Below, piece by piece: positions 51,034 through 61,986 of a stretch of 64,000 bases of DNA. The translations under genes and the position numbers were made by a program. The notes under the pieces are model-generated. The model saw nothing but the letters and a program-made list of their open reading frames with translations, was not told where the DNA came from and made no database searches. Origin of the DNA: Aurelia coerulea (lineage: Eukaryota; Cnidaria; Scyphozoa; Semaeostomeae; Ulmaridae); NCBI GenBank assembly GCA_039566865.1, contig CM076949.1:13865501-13929500 (forward strand). Direction: 5' to 3'. Within the stretch, counting starts at the first letter, position 1; the number at the start of each line of letters is the position of its first letter.

Positions 51034-52280
51034 CCCCTTTTGAAAAACTTTTCAGAAGTCTAAAAGATCAGCCTATCGGTAGTGGCAGTGGTATTGATTC
51101 AATTTTTTGAAGACTAAATTAAAAGAAATCGCTCTTTCATATTTTCATGGTTACTCTTTGGATAGTCTTCCTCTTAATATCAGTAGAGCCGAATTGTTAG
51201 CATTTAGAAATCTTTCGAAGAATAAGAACATTGTAATCTTACGCCCAGATAAAGGTAATGGTGTCGCCATATTGAATAAAATAGATTATATAAATAAGGT
51301 TGAAACTCTTTTATCAGATGTTTCTAAATTTAGGAAATTAGATGCTAATGTATTGGATCTTTGCCTTAAACGGGAAGGCAAACTTATTCGTTTTGTTAGA
51401 GATACTTTACTCAAAAAACAGTGTATTTCTGAATCTGTTTATCGTGATCTTTCCCCTCAAGGAAGCAAACCTGGTATTTTGTATGGCCTACTAAAAGTGC
51501 ACAAAGAAAATTGCTCTGCTAGGCCCATAATGTCAGCTAAAGGAACCAATAATTACCGCCTTGCAAAATTTCTGGTTCCAATTCTACAACCTTTGACGGT
51601 TAATCAGTATACTATGCACAGTTCCTTTTCGTTTGTGAAAGAAATCACCAGCTTGAAATCAGATAACAAAACTGTAATGGCCAGCTTTGATATGTCTAGC
51701 TTGTTTACTAATATATCTCTTGATGAGACGATTACCATTATTACTGATACTCTTTTCAGGAAAACAGACACAATTGAAGATTGCTCCTTTACTAAGATTC
51801 AGTTTAAGAAACTCCTTGAATTATCGGTGAAAGAAAATCATTTCATTTTTAACGATCAGCTATATGATCATATAGATGGCTCTTGCCAATATATTTATGT
51901 GTGCTTTAGAACAAAATTTCGTTACTAATTGCCCGTCTGAGTTTCAACCGATACTTTATCGTAGATATGTAGACGATACCTATTGCATTTTTGAAAATAT
52001 TAATCAAGTCGAGAGCTTTCTTGAATATTTAAATAGCCAGCATCCGAACATTAAATTTACACATGAAGTAGAAGAGAATGATTCTCTGGCTTTTTTAGAT
52101 GTTTTGGTAATTCATGATGGTAAAGGTTTTGCAACTAATTTGTATCGTAAGAAAATATTTACAGGCCTATATACTAATTTCGAAAGCCTGTCACCGAGTA
52201 AATATAAGGTTAATCTTGTCACAGTCTTGGTTTATAGCGCGTTTCATATTTGTTCCTCTTATGCGCATTTTCACGGTTAA
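51034..52280 (+). pseudogene. PLE-C reverse transcriptase (core-motif deletion)
   Basis: The frame resumes after MITE-E (TPFEKLF), is shifted in a T run at 51,103-51,108, and then carries RT blocks: LRPDKGNGVAIL near 51,240, GLLKVHK near 51,485, RPIMSAKGT near 51,520, SFDMSSLFTNI near 51,680, IFNDQLYDHIDG near 51,850. The following glycine-rich block, which in this RT family contains MGSPLGP-like residues, is absent: the text jumps from D to ALANIFM at 51,876 with a frame change. The other frame then holds YRRYVDD (YVDD 51,966-51,977) and LAFLDVLV. A stop at 52,278-52,280 ends it. Confidence 0.86.
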
Positions 52281-52886
52281 TTGTGTAACATCAAACTATT
52301 TCTACAGCAAAACTGCTTCCCCAAACATCTTATCGACAAACTCATTAAGAAGTTTCTGGATGGGCAATATAAAATAAGACCGGCCACCGTAGCGAAACTC
52401 CCGGTAATTTTTTGTTTGCCTTATTTAGGCCAAAACAGTCTCTGGGTGAAAAAGAAACAATATACATTTCTAGGTAACACGTACCCCAATGTCGATTGTC
52501 AAGTAGTTTTTCAATCAGATAAACGCATTGAAAACTTCTTCCCTTTCAAAGATCGTGTCCCTGCACACATTTGCTCTTCAGTTGCTTACAAGTTTACGTG
52601 TAGTAGCTGCCAGGCTACTTATTATGGCAAAACATCACGCCATTTTATTGTTCGTTGTAGGGAACATTTAGGAATAAACAAGAAAGGAGTAAGTATAAAG
52701 GGTGCTTCTTCATCCATTAGATACCATATTAATGAAGCTGGTCATGCCGCTTCTTTTGATGATTTTTGTATTTTGGACAAAGCCAACAACAATTTTGACT
52801 TGCTGATACACGAGAGTCTTCTAATCTGGAGGGACCGCCCGACACTCAATCAACAGAACTCTTCTGTACCGCTGTATCTTTTTTAA
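52281..52886 (+). pseudogene. PLE-C linker and GIY-YIG endonuclease domain
   Basis: In the same frame as the upstream RT part, separated only by the TAA at 52,278-52,280. It reads through a linker (FPKHLIDKLIKKF near 52,320; VIFCLPYLG near 52,405) into the GIY-YIG nuclease: VAYKFTCSSCQATYYGKT near 52,580-52,635, then RHFIVRCREHLG, and NEAGHAASFDDFCIL near 52,730. It ends with TAA at 52,884-52,886. The nuclease in Penelope-like elements nicks target DNA. No Cys-rich block like that of PLE-A precedes it, so the two elements are different lineages. Confidence 0.87.
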
Positions 52887-53222
52887 TCTCATTGGACTTT
52901 CTTGTTTAGTCTAATTTCAATGGATACTCCTTGTTTAGAAATCGTATGATCGATAATTTAATTATGCATTTCTCTCGAATGAAAATTACTAGATATAAAG
53001 CCTCGCACATGTAACTGTTATTTAGCTGAAGATGAGACAAGTTCGTCTCGAAACGTTCAACAAATAATCATGACCTAGTCTATAATAATATATCAACCAC
53101 AACTGGATTTGTCTGAATGTTTTAATTAATTGGAAATGTCGATTTAATAAACTACGATATTGACTTGCCTTTCTCTGAAATGACCCTCAAGATGATGTTC
53201 GTCTTGGTCCTAGCGTTAAAAT
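52740..53222 (+). repeat. PLE-C 3' end (right pseudo-LTR counterpart)
   Basis: The 3' part of PLE-C and its UTR, repeated in direct orientation at 48,712-49,200 and in inverted orientation within 46,475-48,710. It ends in tagcgttaaaat at about 53,222, directly next to a (TAA)n tract. Confidence 0.82.
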
Positions 53223-53257
53223 AATGATGATAATAATAATAATAATAATAATAATAA
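53221..53257. repeat. (TAA)n microsatellite 1
   Basis: About 12 units, starting with a degenerate ataatgatg. It lies between the end of PLE-C and the 3' end of the minus-strand RLE-LINE. Confidence 0.9.
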
Positions 53258-54868
53258 CTACTACTTGACCAAGATGCTAAGAAAAAACTGCTTAAACACT
53301 GGTGTGTTGCCGTATTCCCAGGAATGTATCTGCTAAAGTCCGTTTACTACTAATAACCACTGTCCCAGTGACTTTTTCACTCTGTTCCTCCAGATATAGT
53401 TTCCTCCAACACGATATCGAACACCATTTCATCACATTCTTTATATTTTCTTTACTTTGGGAGAATTTTCTCAATCCTTTCCATACATCACTTTTTACAC
53501 ACCCAAGCGAACCGAAACAAAGAACAACCAGCTGCACTGAGAATCCATTTCTCTCCAGATAATCACATAACTCCTTATATCTTGTAACTTTCTCTTGATA
53601 AGCATTTTCCAAATATAAATCATAACAAACAGTTATTTCCACTATTGTACACTGCCTCTGGATACGATCAAGAATGACAATGTCTGGTTTACGATGAACA
53701 ATCTGCTTAATTCCTTCTTTAAATTCAGGGAATATGGTTTCTGCTAACAAGTTGGATGAAATTCTTGCCCGTGGCTTATTTTCCTTTATGAATTCTGCAA
53801 TCTTATTCACAATTCGATCATGGCGACGTGAATAGAAATTCTTAAACTCGTTGCAACCGTTTAATAGGTGAGCTACGGACTCAGTATGACTGTGACAGAA
53901 TGGGCATTCTGGATTGTGATCTCTATTCCACAGGTGAAGAGTAAAGTTAGTGGGAAGAATACTAAGTCTCGCTTTGATTGTAAATATCACAAGAGCATCA
54001 TCAACTTTCCAATTATAATAGATCGAGTGTGACGATTTTATATGAACATTCTCAAGATTGAGATAACATCCTTGCACAGTTAATTCCTTAGAAGCCTCGA
54101 CATCTCTTTCAACACACAGCTGATACAGCTTCTTTTGAAGCTCACACTGATTGTCATACCATGTTCCTTTAATAAGAGCCATCGCCTTGTCATTCACATA
54201 CTTAATATCAACGTTCAAGCTTCTTGCATATCTTACCATGTCTGGCCAGTCGGACTGACAACCGAAATTTGTGTTACAAGCCAAGAAACCATCATCAGTT
54301 AATTCATATCCAAGGAAATTATTCGCACCATCTGTTGGCCTGACTCCTCTTTTTTTCATGTCTAACTCAAGAGACGACCTCGCAATGTGCCTAAACAACA
54401 ATTGAAATAGATTTACCGAGATATTTATATGACTTATCACGTTGATACACAGGTAGTTTATCAGACTTAATTTCTACCTCAGGTGTAGCATTTTCTTTGT
54501 CCTTGTACCAATTGTTTCCCGAACGACGGCCATAGAATACAGCACACTTCTCATTCTTAACCTGCAGACCAGCATCGTCCATTTTTGATTCAGCTGCCCC
54601 AATCATACTCTTTATCACATTTAAATTATTTGCAGCTAATACAATATCATCAGCAAACGCTTGAACTGGCATTGGATTCAGATATATCTCATCCCTTATA
54701 TTCCTATCTTCGATTGCAGCAGCTACCATAGGCTTACAGACACGATCAATAACCATGATGAATAGTAGAGCGCTCAGGGGGTCACCTGTTTTGGTACCCC
54801 TTACGATGTGAAACCTTTTTGACATCTTATGGCCACAAATTACTTCAAATGATGAATTCTTGTAAAGA
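53258..54868 (-). pseudogene. RLE-LINE on minus strand: RT palm to restriction-like endonuclease
   Basis: A 5'-truncated non-LTR element on the minus strand. The first frame (54,868 to 54,391) has RT blocks RGTKTGDPLSALLF near 54,760-54,800 and the catalytic FADD near 54,645-54,660, then YKYLGKS. A frameshift near 54,410-54,440 leads to the second frame, which runs to 53,292. That frame holds a Cys/His knuckle CPFCHSHTESVAHLLNGC near 53,860-53,915, RRHD near 53,820, and the nuclease core KPDIVILD near 53,670-53,695 with TIVEITVCYD near 53,610-53,640: the PD...D/E arrangement of R2-group restriction-like endonucleases. The 3' UTR is short and meets the tract (TTA)n in sense orientation. Confidence 0.85.

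Positions 54869-54941
<73 letters not shown>
54869..54941. repeat. (TAA)n microsatellite 2
   Basis: About 24 units between the truncated 5' end of the minus-strand RLE-LINE and the truncated 5' end of RLE-LINE copy 1. The long poly-Ile and poly-Tyr frames over it are artefacts. Confidence 0.95.
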
Positions 54942-55887
54942 GACACTGCTAAAGTGATAGACACTGAATATGTTGTCAGTAAGGATGAGTTCAAAAGGAT
55001 ATGGATGAATGAGAAAGAACAAGGATGGAAGGAAAAAAGAATGTATGGTCAGTTTGTTAGAGAGATGCCGGAATCAATCGATGCAAAGGAGACATGGAAG
55101 TGGCTGAGAAAAGCTGATCTAAAGATACAAACGGAGTCACTTTTGTGTGCAGCACAAGAACAGGCCCTCCGAACAAATTATGTTAAACACCATATTGACA
55201 AATCAGCAGAGTCACCACTTTGTAGGATGTGCGAAGAGAAAGGCGAAACTGTACATCACATTGTCAGTGAGTGCAAGAAGTTGGCACAGAAAGAATATAA
55301 ACGAAGACACGACAATGTTGCGAGAATGGTGCATTGGCATTTATGCAAGAAATATGATCTAGAAAGGGCAGACAAATGGTATGAGCATTCCCCTGACGGT
55401 GTAGTTGAAACTGACGAGGTAAAGCTACTATGGGATGTGAACATTCAATGTGATCATGTAATCGAGGCAAGGAGACCGGACATAGTTGTTGTGAATAAAG
55501 GTGAAAGAAAATGCACTATAATTGACATTGCTGTGCCAGGTGATAGTAGGACTAGTGACAAGGAAAAAGAGAAAGTGGATAAATATCAAGATTTGAAAAG
55601 GGAAATCAAGAGGATTTGGAACATGAGAAGTGTGATAGTAGTACCTGTGATTGTCGGTGCACTTGGAAGTGTAACCAAGAAACTGGATGAATGGCTGGAA
55701 AAACTGGACATCACAATAAATACAGCAATCCTACAGAAGACGACGCTATTAGGAACAGCCAAGATATTGAGAAAAGTACTTGAGTACTAAAAGAGAATGA
55801 CCCCAAGGGACCCTTGGTCATGGGTTGTGACCCGCTCCCTTGGGATGTAAATTCGGCGATGAGAACTGCCAGTGCTTAAAGCAGAAA

Positions 55888-55890
<3 letters not shown>
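54942..55890 (+). pseudogene. RLE-LINE copy 1: C-terminal endonuclease region
   Basis: 5'-truncated; about 280 codons remain open to TAA at 55,788-55,790, followed by about 100 bp of 3' UTR. Motifs: WKWLRKADL near 55,100; AAQEQALRTNYV near 55,150; a Cys-Cys-His-Cys knuckle (Cys at 55,221 and 55,230, His 55,254, Cys 55,272); KRRHDN near 55,300; the nuclease core RRPDIVVV near 55,470-55,495 with TIIDIAVPGD near 55,515-55,545; and VPVIVGALGS near 55,640. This is the restriction-like endonuclease type of the R2/R4/NeSL group. The open stretch has no stops, but the copy lacks the RT. Confidence 0.87.

Positions 55891-55925
<35 letters not shown>
55889..55925. repeat. (TAA)n microsatellite 3
   Basis: About 12 units at the 3' end of copy 1, immediately followed by the truncated start of copy 2. 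Confidence 0.92.
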
Positions 55926-56629
55926 GATACAGTCACAGTCCCTCAGAACGAATGCCATAAAAGCAAGGATTGATAAAAGCAGGGAAGATGCAAAATGCAG
56001 GATGTGCAGTGAAAAGGATGAAACAATCCACCACATTGTAAGCGGATGTAGCAATCTTGCGCAAAAAGAATACAAACGCCGACATGACTGCGTAGCCAGA
56101 GCACTCCACTGGGATATTTTACGTCAGCGAGGGTTTGAAATTAGTGACAAGTGGTACCAACATCAACCTGAGAGCGTTGTTGAAAATGAACACTTCAAAG
56201 TATTATGGGACTTTACAGTACAGACGGATCTTGAAATACATGCGAGAAGGTCAGACATCATAATAGTGGATAAAAATTTGAATGAAACGATCATAATAGA
56301 CGTAGCCATACCAGTTGATGTGAACATAAGAAACAAGGAACAGGAAAAGATCACAAAGTACCAAGATCTAGCCAGAGAAATCAGAAAGATTTGGAATGTG
56401 TCAACCAAGGTCATCCCAATTGTCATAGGTGCCCTTGGCACTGTAACAGGCAGACTTGAACAGTACCTGAAGGAAATAGGTGTAACAACAAGAATTGAGT
56501 TAATCCAGAAGTCAACCCTTCTAGGCACGGCGAGAATCATCAGACAGGTTCTTGATATCTAAGGACACTAGATGTGACCCGATATCTTGGACAGTAATTC
56601 CAAATGTTAATTCATTTGTGCGTAACATT
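55926..56629 (+). pseudogene. RLE-LINE copy 2: C-terminal endonuclease region
   Basis: Strongly 5'-truncated, starting just before the Cys/His knuckle (CRMCSEKDETIHHIVSGC near 55,998-56,050, where the last knuckle Cys is kept). Then KRRHD near 56,075, RRSDIIIVD near 56,245 (the usual Pro before Asp is Ser here), TIIIDVAIPVD near 56,290, and VIPIVIGALG near 56,410. Stop TAA at 56,560-56,562, then about 65 bp of UTR ending at the next (TAA)n. Its sequence differs clearly from copies 1 and 3, so it is a different subfamily. Confidence 0.86.
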
Positions 56630-56656
56630 CATAATAATAATAATAGATAAATAATA
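56630..56656. repeat. (TAA)n microsatellite 4 (short, degenerate)
   Basis: Five TAA-type units followed by gataaataatag, between copy 2 and copy 3. Confidence 0.8.
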
Positions 56657-57455
56657 GATCAGGCAGACAGAAAATCTAGCGGACGAGCAGCAATGGATGT
56701 GGTTAAAGGATGGCACTTTGAAAAGGGAGACAGAAACATTGATAATGGCAGCTCAAGAGCAGGCAATCAGAACTAATTTGATCAAGGCAAAGATAGACAA
56801 GACCCAGCAAGAAAGCAAATGCAGAATGTGCGGTCAAGCTGACGAAAGTATCAATCATATTTTGAGCGAGTGCAGTAAGATGGCACAAAAGGAATATAAG
56901 CGTCGACACGACTGGGTTGGGAAGAAGGTGCATTGGGAAGTCAGTAAACGGTGTGGATTTGATGTTAAAGAGAAATGGTACGAACATGAGCCAGATGCAG
57001 TCAGTGAGAACAATGATTTCCACATTCTATGGGATTTCGAAGTACAAACAGACCATGTAATTGAAGCGAGAAGGCCTGACATGATCGTGACAGACAAAAC
57101 GAAAAATATATGCAAGATAATTGACTTCGCGGTGCCTTATGATAGCAGAGTGGATGCAAAGGAAATGGAAAAAATTGAAAAATATCAAGATTTAGCCAGG
57201 GAGCTAAGAAAGATTTGGAACAAACGAGTGAAAGTCATCCCTATCATAATTGGAGCTTTAGGAACGACTCCAAAACTTTTAAAAAAGAGACTGGAGGACA
57301 TTGGCATCGAAACGAAGATAGTGGAACTGCAGAAGAGTGCCATCTTGTATTCTGCAAGGATCCTCAGGAAAGTTCTTGAGATTTGAGGAGACTTGTTGTC
57401 ACCGAACCTCAAGAAAAAGAACTCTACTGACATTTAGACAGTATGCGCTATGACG
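56657..57455 (+). pseudogene. RLE-LINE copy 3: C-terminal endonuclease region
   Basis: 5'-truncated; open to TGA at 57,384-57,386. Motifs: WMWLKDGTLKRETETL near 56,695; CRMCGQADESINHILSEC near 56,820-56,875; KRRHDW near 56,900; RRPDMIVTD near 57,070; KIIDFAVPYDS near 57,115; VIPIIIGALG near 57,235. The 3' UTR ends gctatgacg directly before (ATA)n. Aligned with 59,506-60,300 (offset 2,849 bp) I count about seven substitutions by eye, so copies 3 and 4 separated recently. Confidence 0.88.
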
Positions 57456-57760
<305 letters not shown>

Positions 57761-59233
57761 CAGGGGCGGATCCAGACTATAGCAACTTATGCGCAAGCAT
57801 AAGTCAGATTCTCAGAAACTTCAATTCGGTATTGCAAACCTCATTCAGTATATTATTTCCATTGAAAGATTTTATTTCGTTTTATTGTTTGCATCCATCA
57901 TCATTGAATTGTGTGCGTAAGAGCGTATCTCTTTGTGTGCATTTGATTTCATTTATATGTCATCGTCTATGACTAAGCTTCCGCCTACGCGTTGAAATAT
58001 TTTGTTTTTGCTTCGAATACAAGTCGGTATATTCTGCTGGCCAGCATAGTCTTGAAATTATTGCCATTTTCTTCAGTATATTCCAGAGCATAGGTGGGTC
58101 CGAAAATTGTTGAAGTAATTCCCATACATTTGATCTGCGTAGCCAATGGGCGGTCAGCTCTGCTTCTGAAAGTTTGGGCGCGAGCATAGGTGGGATTTGA
58201 AGTAACGAATGAGAAGCCGAGTTGACTTATGCTCAAGTTAAACTATCCAATAGAATTTCAAGTTGACCTATGCAATTGTTGTTTAAGAATCCAATAGGAA
58301 TTCAAGTTGACCTAAGCAATTGTTGTTCAAGTATCCAATAGAAATGAAAGTTGACCTATGCAATTGTTCTTCAAGTTTCCAATAGAAATTCCAGTTGACT
58401 TATGCAATTGTTCTAAGACTACAAAACCAAATAGTGGGCGGTCAAAGTCAAAAGTCAAAGTTCGAAGAAATGGATGTTCGCAGCAAAGGTTTCTCGTTTC
58501 TTCAAAACATACACAGCATCATTGTAAATAAAAACTTAGAAGATAAGGAGAGGAAGGAAGGATTGCATTTTATTCGAGAAAACTTGCAAGAGCTGTTAGA
58601 GATGGAAACCCACAGCACCACCGCTGCTGATGATAGGCCTTAGGCCATCGTTGTTAGAATCGGCTGCTGTAATAATACAGTTTCCAGCGACCCAAACGTC
58701 CAGGGCCAATGGTTTACGACCAGTGAAGTAAGCATAACTTGTTTTACTTTTTACTTTACAATTTTTCAGTAAGCCCCCGCATTTTACGAAGTCATACAAG
58801 CTGAGAAAGGTTCGTTATATTGTTGAATCTAGACAAGAACACTAGGGGGGGGGGGGGCAGGCTCTGGTAGGCTATTCGAAATATATTTCGTTGAAGGAAA
58901 GGGGTGGTTGCATCACTGATAGATTTAGATGTAGAAGTAACAAAATTAATCTTGCTGTTCATTTTTAAAAGAGCTTGATATCTGATATATGACCTTCATA
59001 TTCAACGGGCAAAAAGCCCTAATTTAGTCCATAAATGATATACCACAGAAGATATTGTAAGGGTGTTTCCCATGGTAAAAAGGGCGTTTCCCATGCTTAA
59101 AAGGGCGTGGTCCAAAAAATTTTTTATATCCTGCGGCGTCTGGATCCTGCGGCGTCTGGATATAGAGCTTCCCCCTGTGCGCCTTCGGCGCTGCTTTGAG
59201 CATAGGTCAGATTTTCGGCTGGATCCACTCCTG
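57761..59233. mobile_element. Non-autonomous hAT-like element (1.47 kb) in RLE-LINE copy 4
   Basis: The ends caggggcggatccag (57,761) and ctggatccactcctg (to 59,233) are inverted with two mismatches and resemble hAT termini. It is flanked by ctgca on both sides (57,756-57,760 and 59,234-59,238), a 5-bp duplication; most hATs make 8 bp, although a hAT group with 5 bp has been described. The motif agcataggt plus g-rich continuation recurs near both ends and internally (about 57,798, 58,088, 58,183, 59,201). No transposase is visible. An 82-codon plus frame at 58,395-58,643, rich in charged residues, is not recognised and could be a captured fragment or chance. Confidence 0.78.
58210..58415. repeat. 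Short minisatellite inside the hAT-like element
   Basis: About four imperfect units of 50-60 bp, each with caagttgacctatgcaattg followed by a ttcaag...ccaatagaa segment. Units differ by substitutions and small indels. Confidence 0.8.
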
Positions 59234-60300
59234 CTGCATTCTAGGAGCAATGTTGATCGTCTATACATACCACGAAGTTACGGGGGCAGAGGACTCCTGA
59301 GTGTTGAAGATACAGTGAATTTAGCTAAACTGGGTTTGCAAGGATACGTGAAGATGATTGAAGAAAGGCTGATTAGTGCTGCAAGAGGTGCCGATGAAGC
59401 CACAGACTGGGAAGCAGCAATTGAAAGTAAGAATGAGTTCAAGAAACAAAAAAAACTCGAAAGGCAAAACAACTGGAAAGCAAAAATGCTACATGGGCAG
59501 TTCATCAGGCAGACAGAAAATCTAGCGGACGAGCAGCAATGGATGTGGTTAAAGGATGGCACTTTGAAAAGGGAGACAGAAACATTGATAATGGCAGCTC
59601 AAGAGCAGGCAATCAGAACTAATTTGATCAAGGCGAAGATAGACAAGACCCAGCAAGAAAGCAAATGCAGAATGTGCGGTCAAGCTGACGAAAGTGTCAA
59701 TCATATTTTGAGCGAGTGCAGTAAGATGGCACACAAGGAATATAAGCGTCGACACGACTGGGTTGGGAAGAAGGTGCATTGGGAAGTCAGTAAACGGTGT
59801 GGATTTGATGTTAAAGAGAAATGGTACGAACATGAGCCAGATGCAGTCAGTGAGAACAATGATTTCCACATTCTATGGGATTTCGAAGTACAAACAGACC
59901 ATGTAATTGAAGCGATAAGGCCTGACATGATCGTGACAGACAAAAAGAAAAATATATGCAAGATAATTGACTTCGCGGTGCCTTATGATAGCAGAGTGGA
60001 TGCAAAGGAAATGGAAAAAATTGAAAAATATCAAGATTTAGCCAGGGAGCTAAGAAAGATTTGGAACAAACGAGTGAAAGTCATCCCTATCATAATTGGA
60101 GCTTTAGGAACAACTCCAAAACTTTTAAAAAAGAGACTGGAGGACATTGGCATCGAAACGAAGATAGTAGAACTGCAGAAGAGTGCCATCTTGTATTCTG
60201 CAAGGATCCTCAGGAAAGTTCTTGAGATTTGAGGAGACTTGTTGTCACCGAACCTCAAGAAAAAGAACTCTACTGACATTTAGACAGTATGCGCTATGAC
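59234..60300 (+). pseudogene. RLE-LINE copy 4, second part: to 3' end
   Basis: Resumes with SNVDRLYIPRSYGGRGLLS near 59,247-59,305, then AKLGLQGYVKMIEERL near 59,325, WMWLKDGTLKRE near 59,545, the knuckle CRMCGQADESVNHILSEC near 59,668-59,722, KRRHDW near 59,745, the nuclease core with IRPDMIVTD near 59,915 (the usual Arg-Arg is Ile-Arg) and KIIDFAVPYDS near 59,962, and VIPIIIGALG near 60,082. TGA at 60,230-60,232, then a UTR ending gctatgacg before (TAA)n. It is the longest continuous endonuclease region of the family here, open throughout. Confidence 0.88.
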
Positions 60301-60327
60301 GATAATAATAATAATAATAATAATAAT
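60301..60327. repeat. (TAA)n microsatellite 6
   Basis: Nine units between the 3' end of copy 4 and the inverted 5' segment of copy 5. Confidence 0.92.
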
Positions 60328-60753
60328 GTTTGTTTCGGTTATGGTGGGCGTAATGACCTTTTTAATGATATTTTCCAGCTCTTTTATTTCACTTTGTATG
60401 TTCTTCTTATTCACCGTTTTGAATGTTACTTTTGGTGGTTGTTCTTTATTTTTATAAAAAGCACTTATGATAGTCAGCTGTTCCGTCTCTTCGTCGCTCA
60501 ACACAATATCTTCCCTAAGCTCTAATCTTCTAATACTATCAATATCACTTCCAATCCTATCTTCTCTATCATTGTCTGATTCTGCTCGTGTTTCTGGTTC
60601 ACCTTTAAATTGTGTCCTTTCTTGCTGCTCATTCATATCCATCATTACGTCAGTACTTTCTCTTTCAATTTCCCTTTTAATTTCCTCAAGCTCTACATCT
60701 GTCAACCATTGATTAACTACAATTGCTCGTGCCTGGTCCACAAATCTCGCCAT
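60328..60753 (-). pseudogene. RLE-LINE copy 5, inverted N-terminal segment
   Basis: On the minus strand, 60,753 to about 60,328 reads a charged N-terminal region: DQARAIVVNQWLTDVELEEI at the start, LSDEETEQL near 60,480 and TPTITETN just before the TAA tract. In complete relatives of this LINE group, such DQAR...W..VELEEI and NITETN blocks lie upstream of the RT. The next plus-strand sequence, from 60,754, is the RT of the same group. The arrangement (upstream segment inverted, its outer end in the TAA tract, its inner end joined to the RT) is that of a twin-priming inversion. Remaining codons past TETN are microsatellite. Confidence 0.72.
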
Positions 60754-61986
60754 TGCATGGATTGACTATCGTGAAGCTTACGATATGATACCACATTCGT
60801 GGATAATAGAATGTCTTAACATGATTAGAGTTGCAGAAAACCTCTAAGAGCTATTACTAAGAAGCATGCCTCGTTGGAAAACAATATTAAAAGCAGGGAA
60901 AGAAGAATTAAGAAAAGTAACCATTCAGAGAGGAATCTTCCAGGGTGACTGCTTGTCCCCGCTACTTTTTGTGATTTGTCTTCTACCAATGTCAATGGTG
61001 CTGAGAAAGTGTAAGGCTGGATATCAACTTGAAAAGGGAAAAACGAAAGTAAATCATCTCCTCTTCATGGATGATTTGAAGTTATTTGCAAAGGATGAAA
61101 ATGAGATTGATTCACTGGTAAGAACTGTGAGTGTTTTCAGTGAGGACATTGGTATGATGTTTGGAGTTCAAAAGTGCAGAGTGGTTGTAATGAAAAGAGG
61201 AAAAGTTATGAATAGTGATGGTGTACAACTGCCAAACGTGAAACAATTAAAAGTGTCGGTGAAGAAGGATATAAGTATCTTGGTATGCTGGAGATAGATG
61301 AGATTATGAATCAAACTATGAAAGAGCTTGTTCAAAAGGAATACCTTCGAAGATTAAAAAAGATACTTAAATCAAGACTGAATGGAAAGAATGTAATCAT
61401 AGCAAAAAATATATGGGCTGTGTCATTGCTGAGGTATGGAGCTGGTTTGATAAACTGGACCAAGAATGAACTACAACAACTTGATAGAAAAACGAGAAAG
61501 AAACTTACCATGTATGGAGCGTTCCACCCTAAAAGCAATGTGAATAGACTGTATCTAATAAGGCAGGAAGGAGGGAGGGGCTTAATTTGAGCTGAAGAGA
61601 CTGTACAAAGTGAGGAGAATAGTCTTGGCTGGTATGTGATGAACAATGACCACGAAATAATGAGATCGGTTGAAAAATAAGGAATATTGAGATTAAATGA
61701 AATCAAAGACCCAAATGGGCAAACAGCTGCTGCTACAAAAGATTTGATGGATAAAGATAAGAACTGGAATTGGTTAAAACATGCAGGATTAAAGAAAGAA
61801 ACAGAGAGCACCATATTTGCAGCGCAAGAGCAAGCAGTGGGGAAAAATTATGTAAAGAACATCATTTACAACGAAAATGTATCAAAAGAATGCACACTGT
61901 GTGGAGAAGCGGATGAAACAATTGCACACATTGTTTCTGAGTGTCGACAGCTAGCACAAGTACAATATAAAGGCTGGAGACATGAC
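60754..61986 (+). pseudogene. RLE-LINE copy 5: RT and start of knuckle region
   Basis: Starts inside the RT at DYREAYDMIPHSWI near 60,765. A stop interrupts near 60,846. RGIFQGDCLSPLLF near 60,935 and the catalytic FMDD at 61,064-61,075 follow (Met in place of the usual Ala). After a frameshift near 61,265-61,285, EYLRRLKKILKSRLNGKN near 61,340, DRKTRKKLTMYGAFHPKSN near 61,485, and GGRGLI near 61,575; a stop follows, and a further frame holds NWNWLKHAGLKKETES near 61,765, AAQEQAVGKNYV and the knuckle CTLCGEADETIAHIVSEC near 61,890. It breaks off after WRHD at about 61,986, before the nuclease core. Confidence 0.85.
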
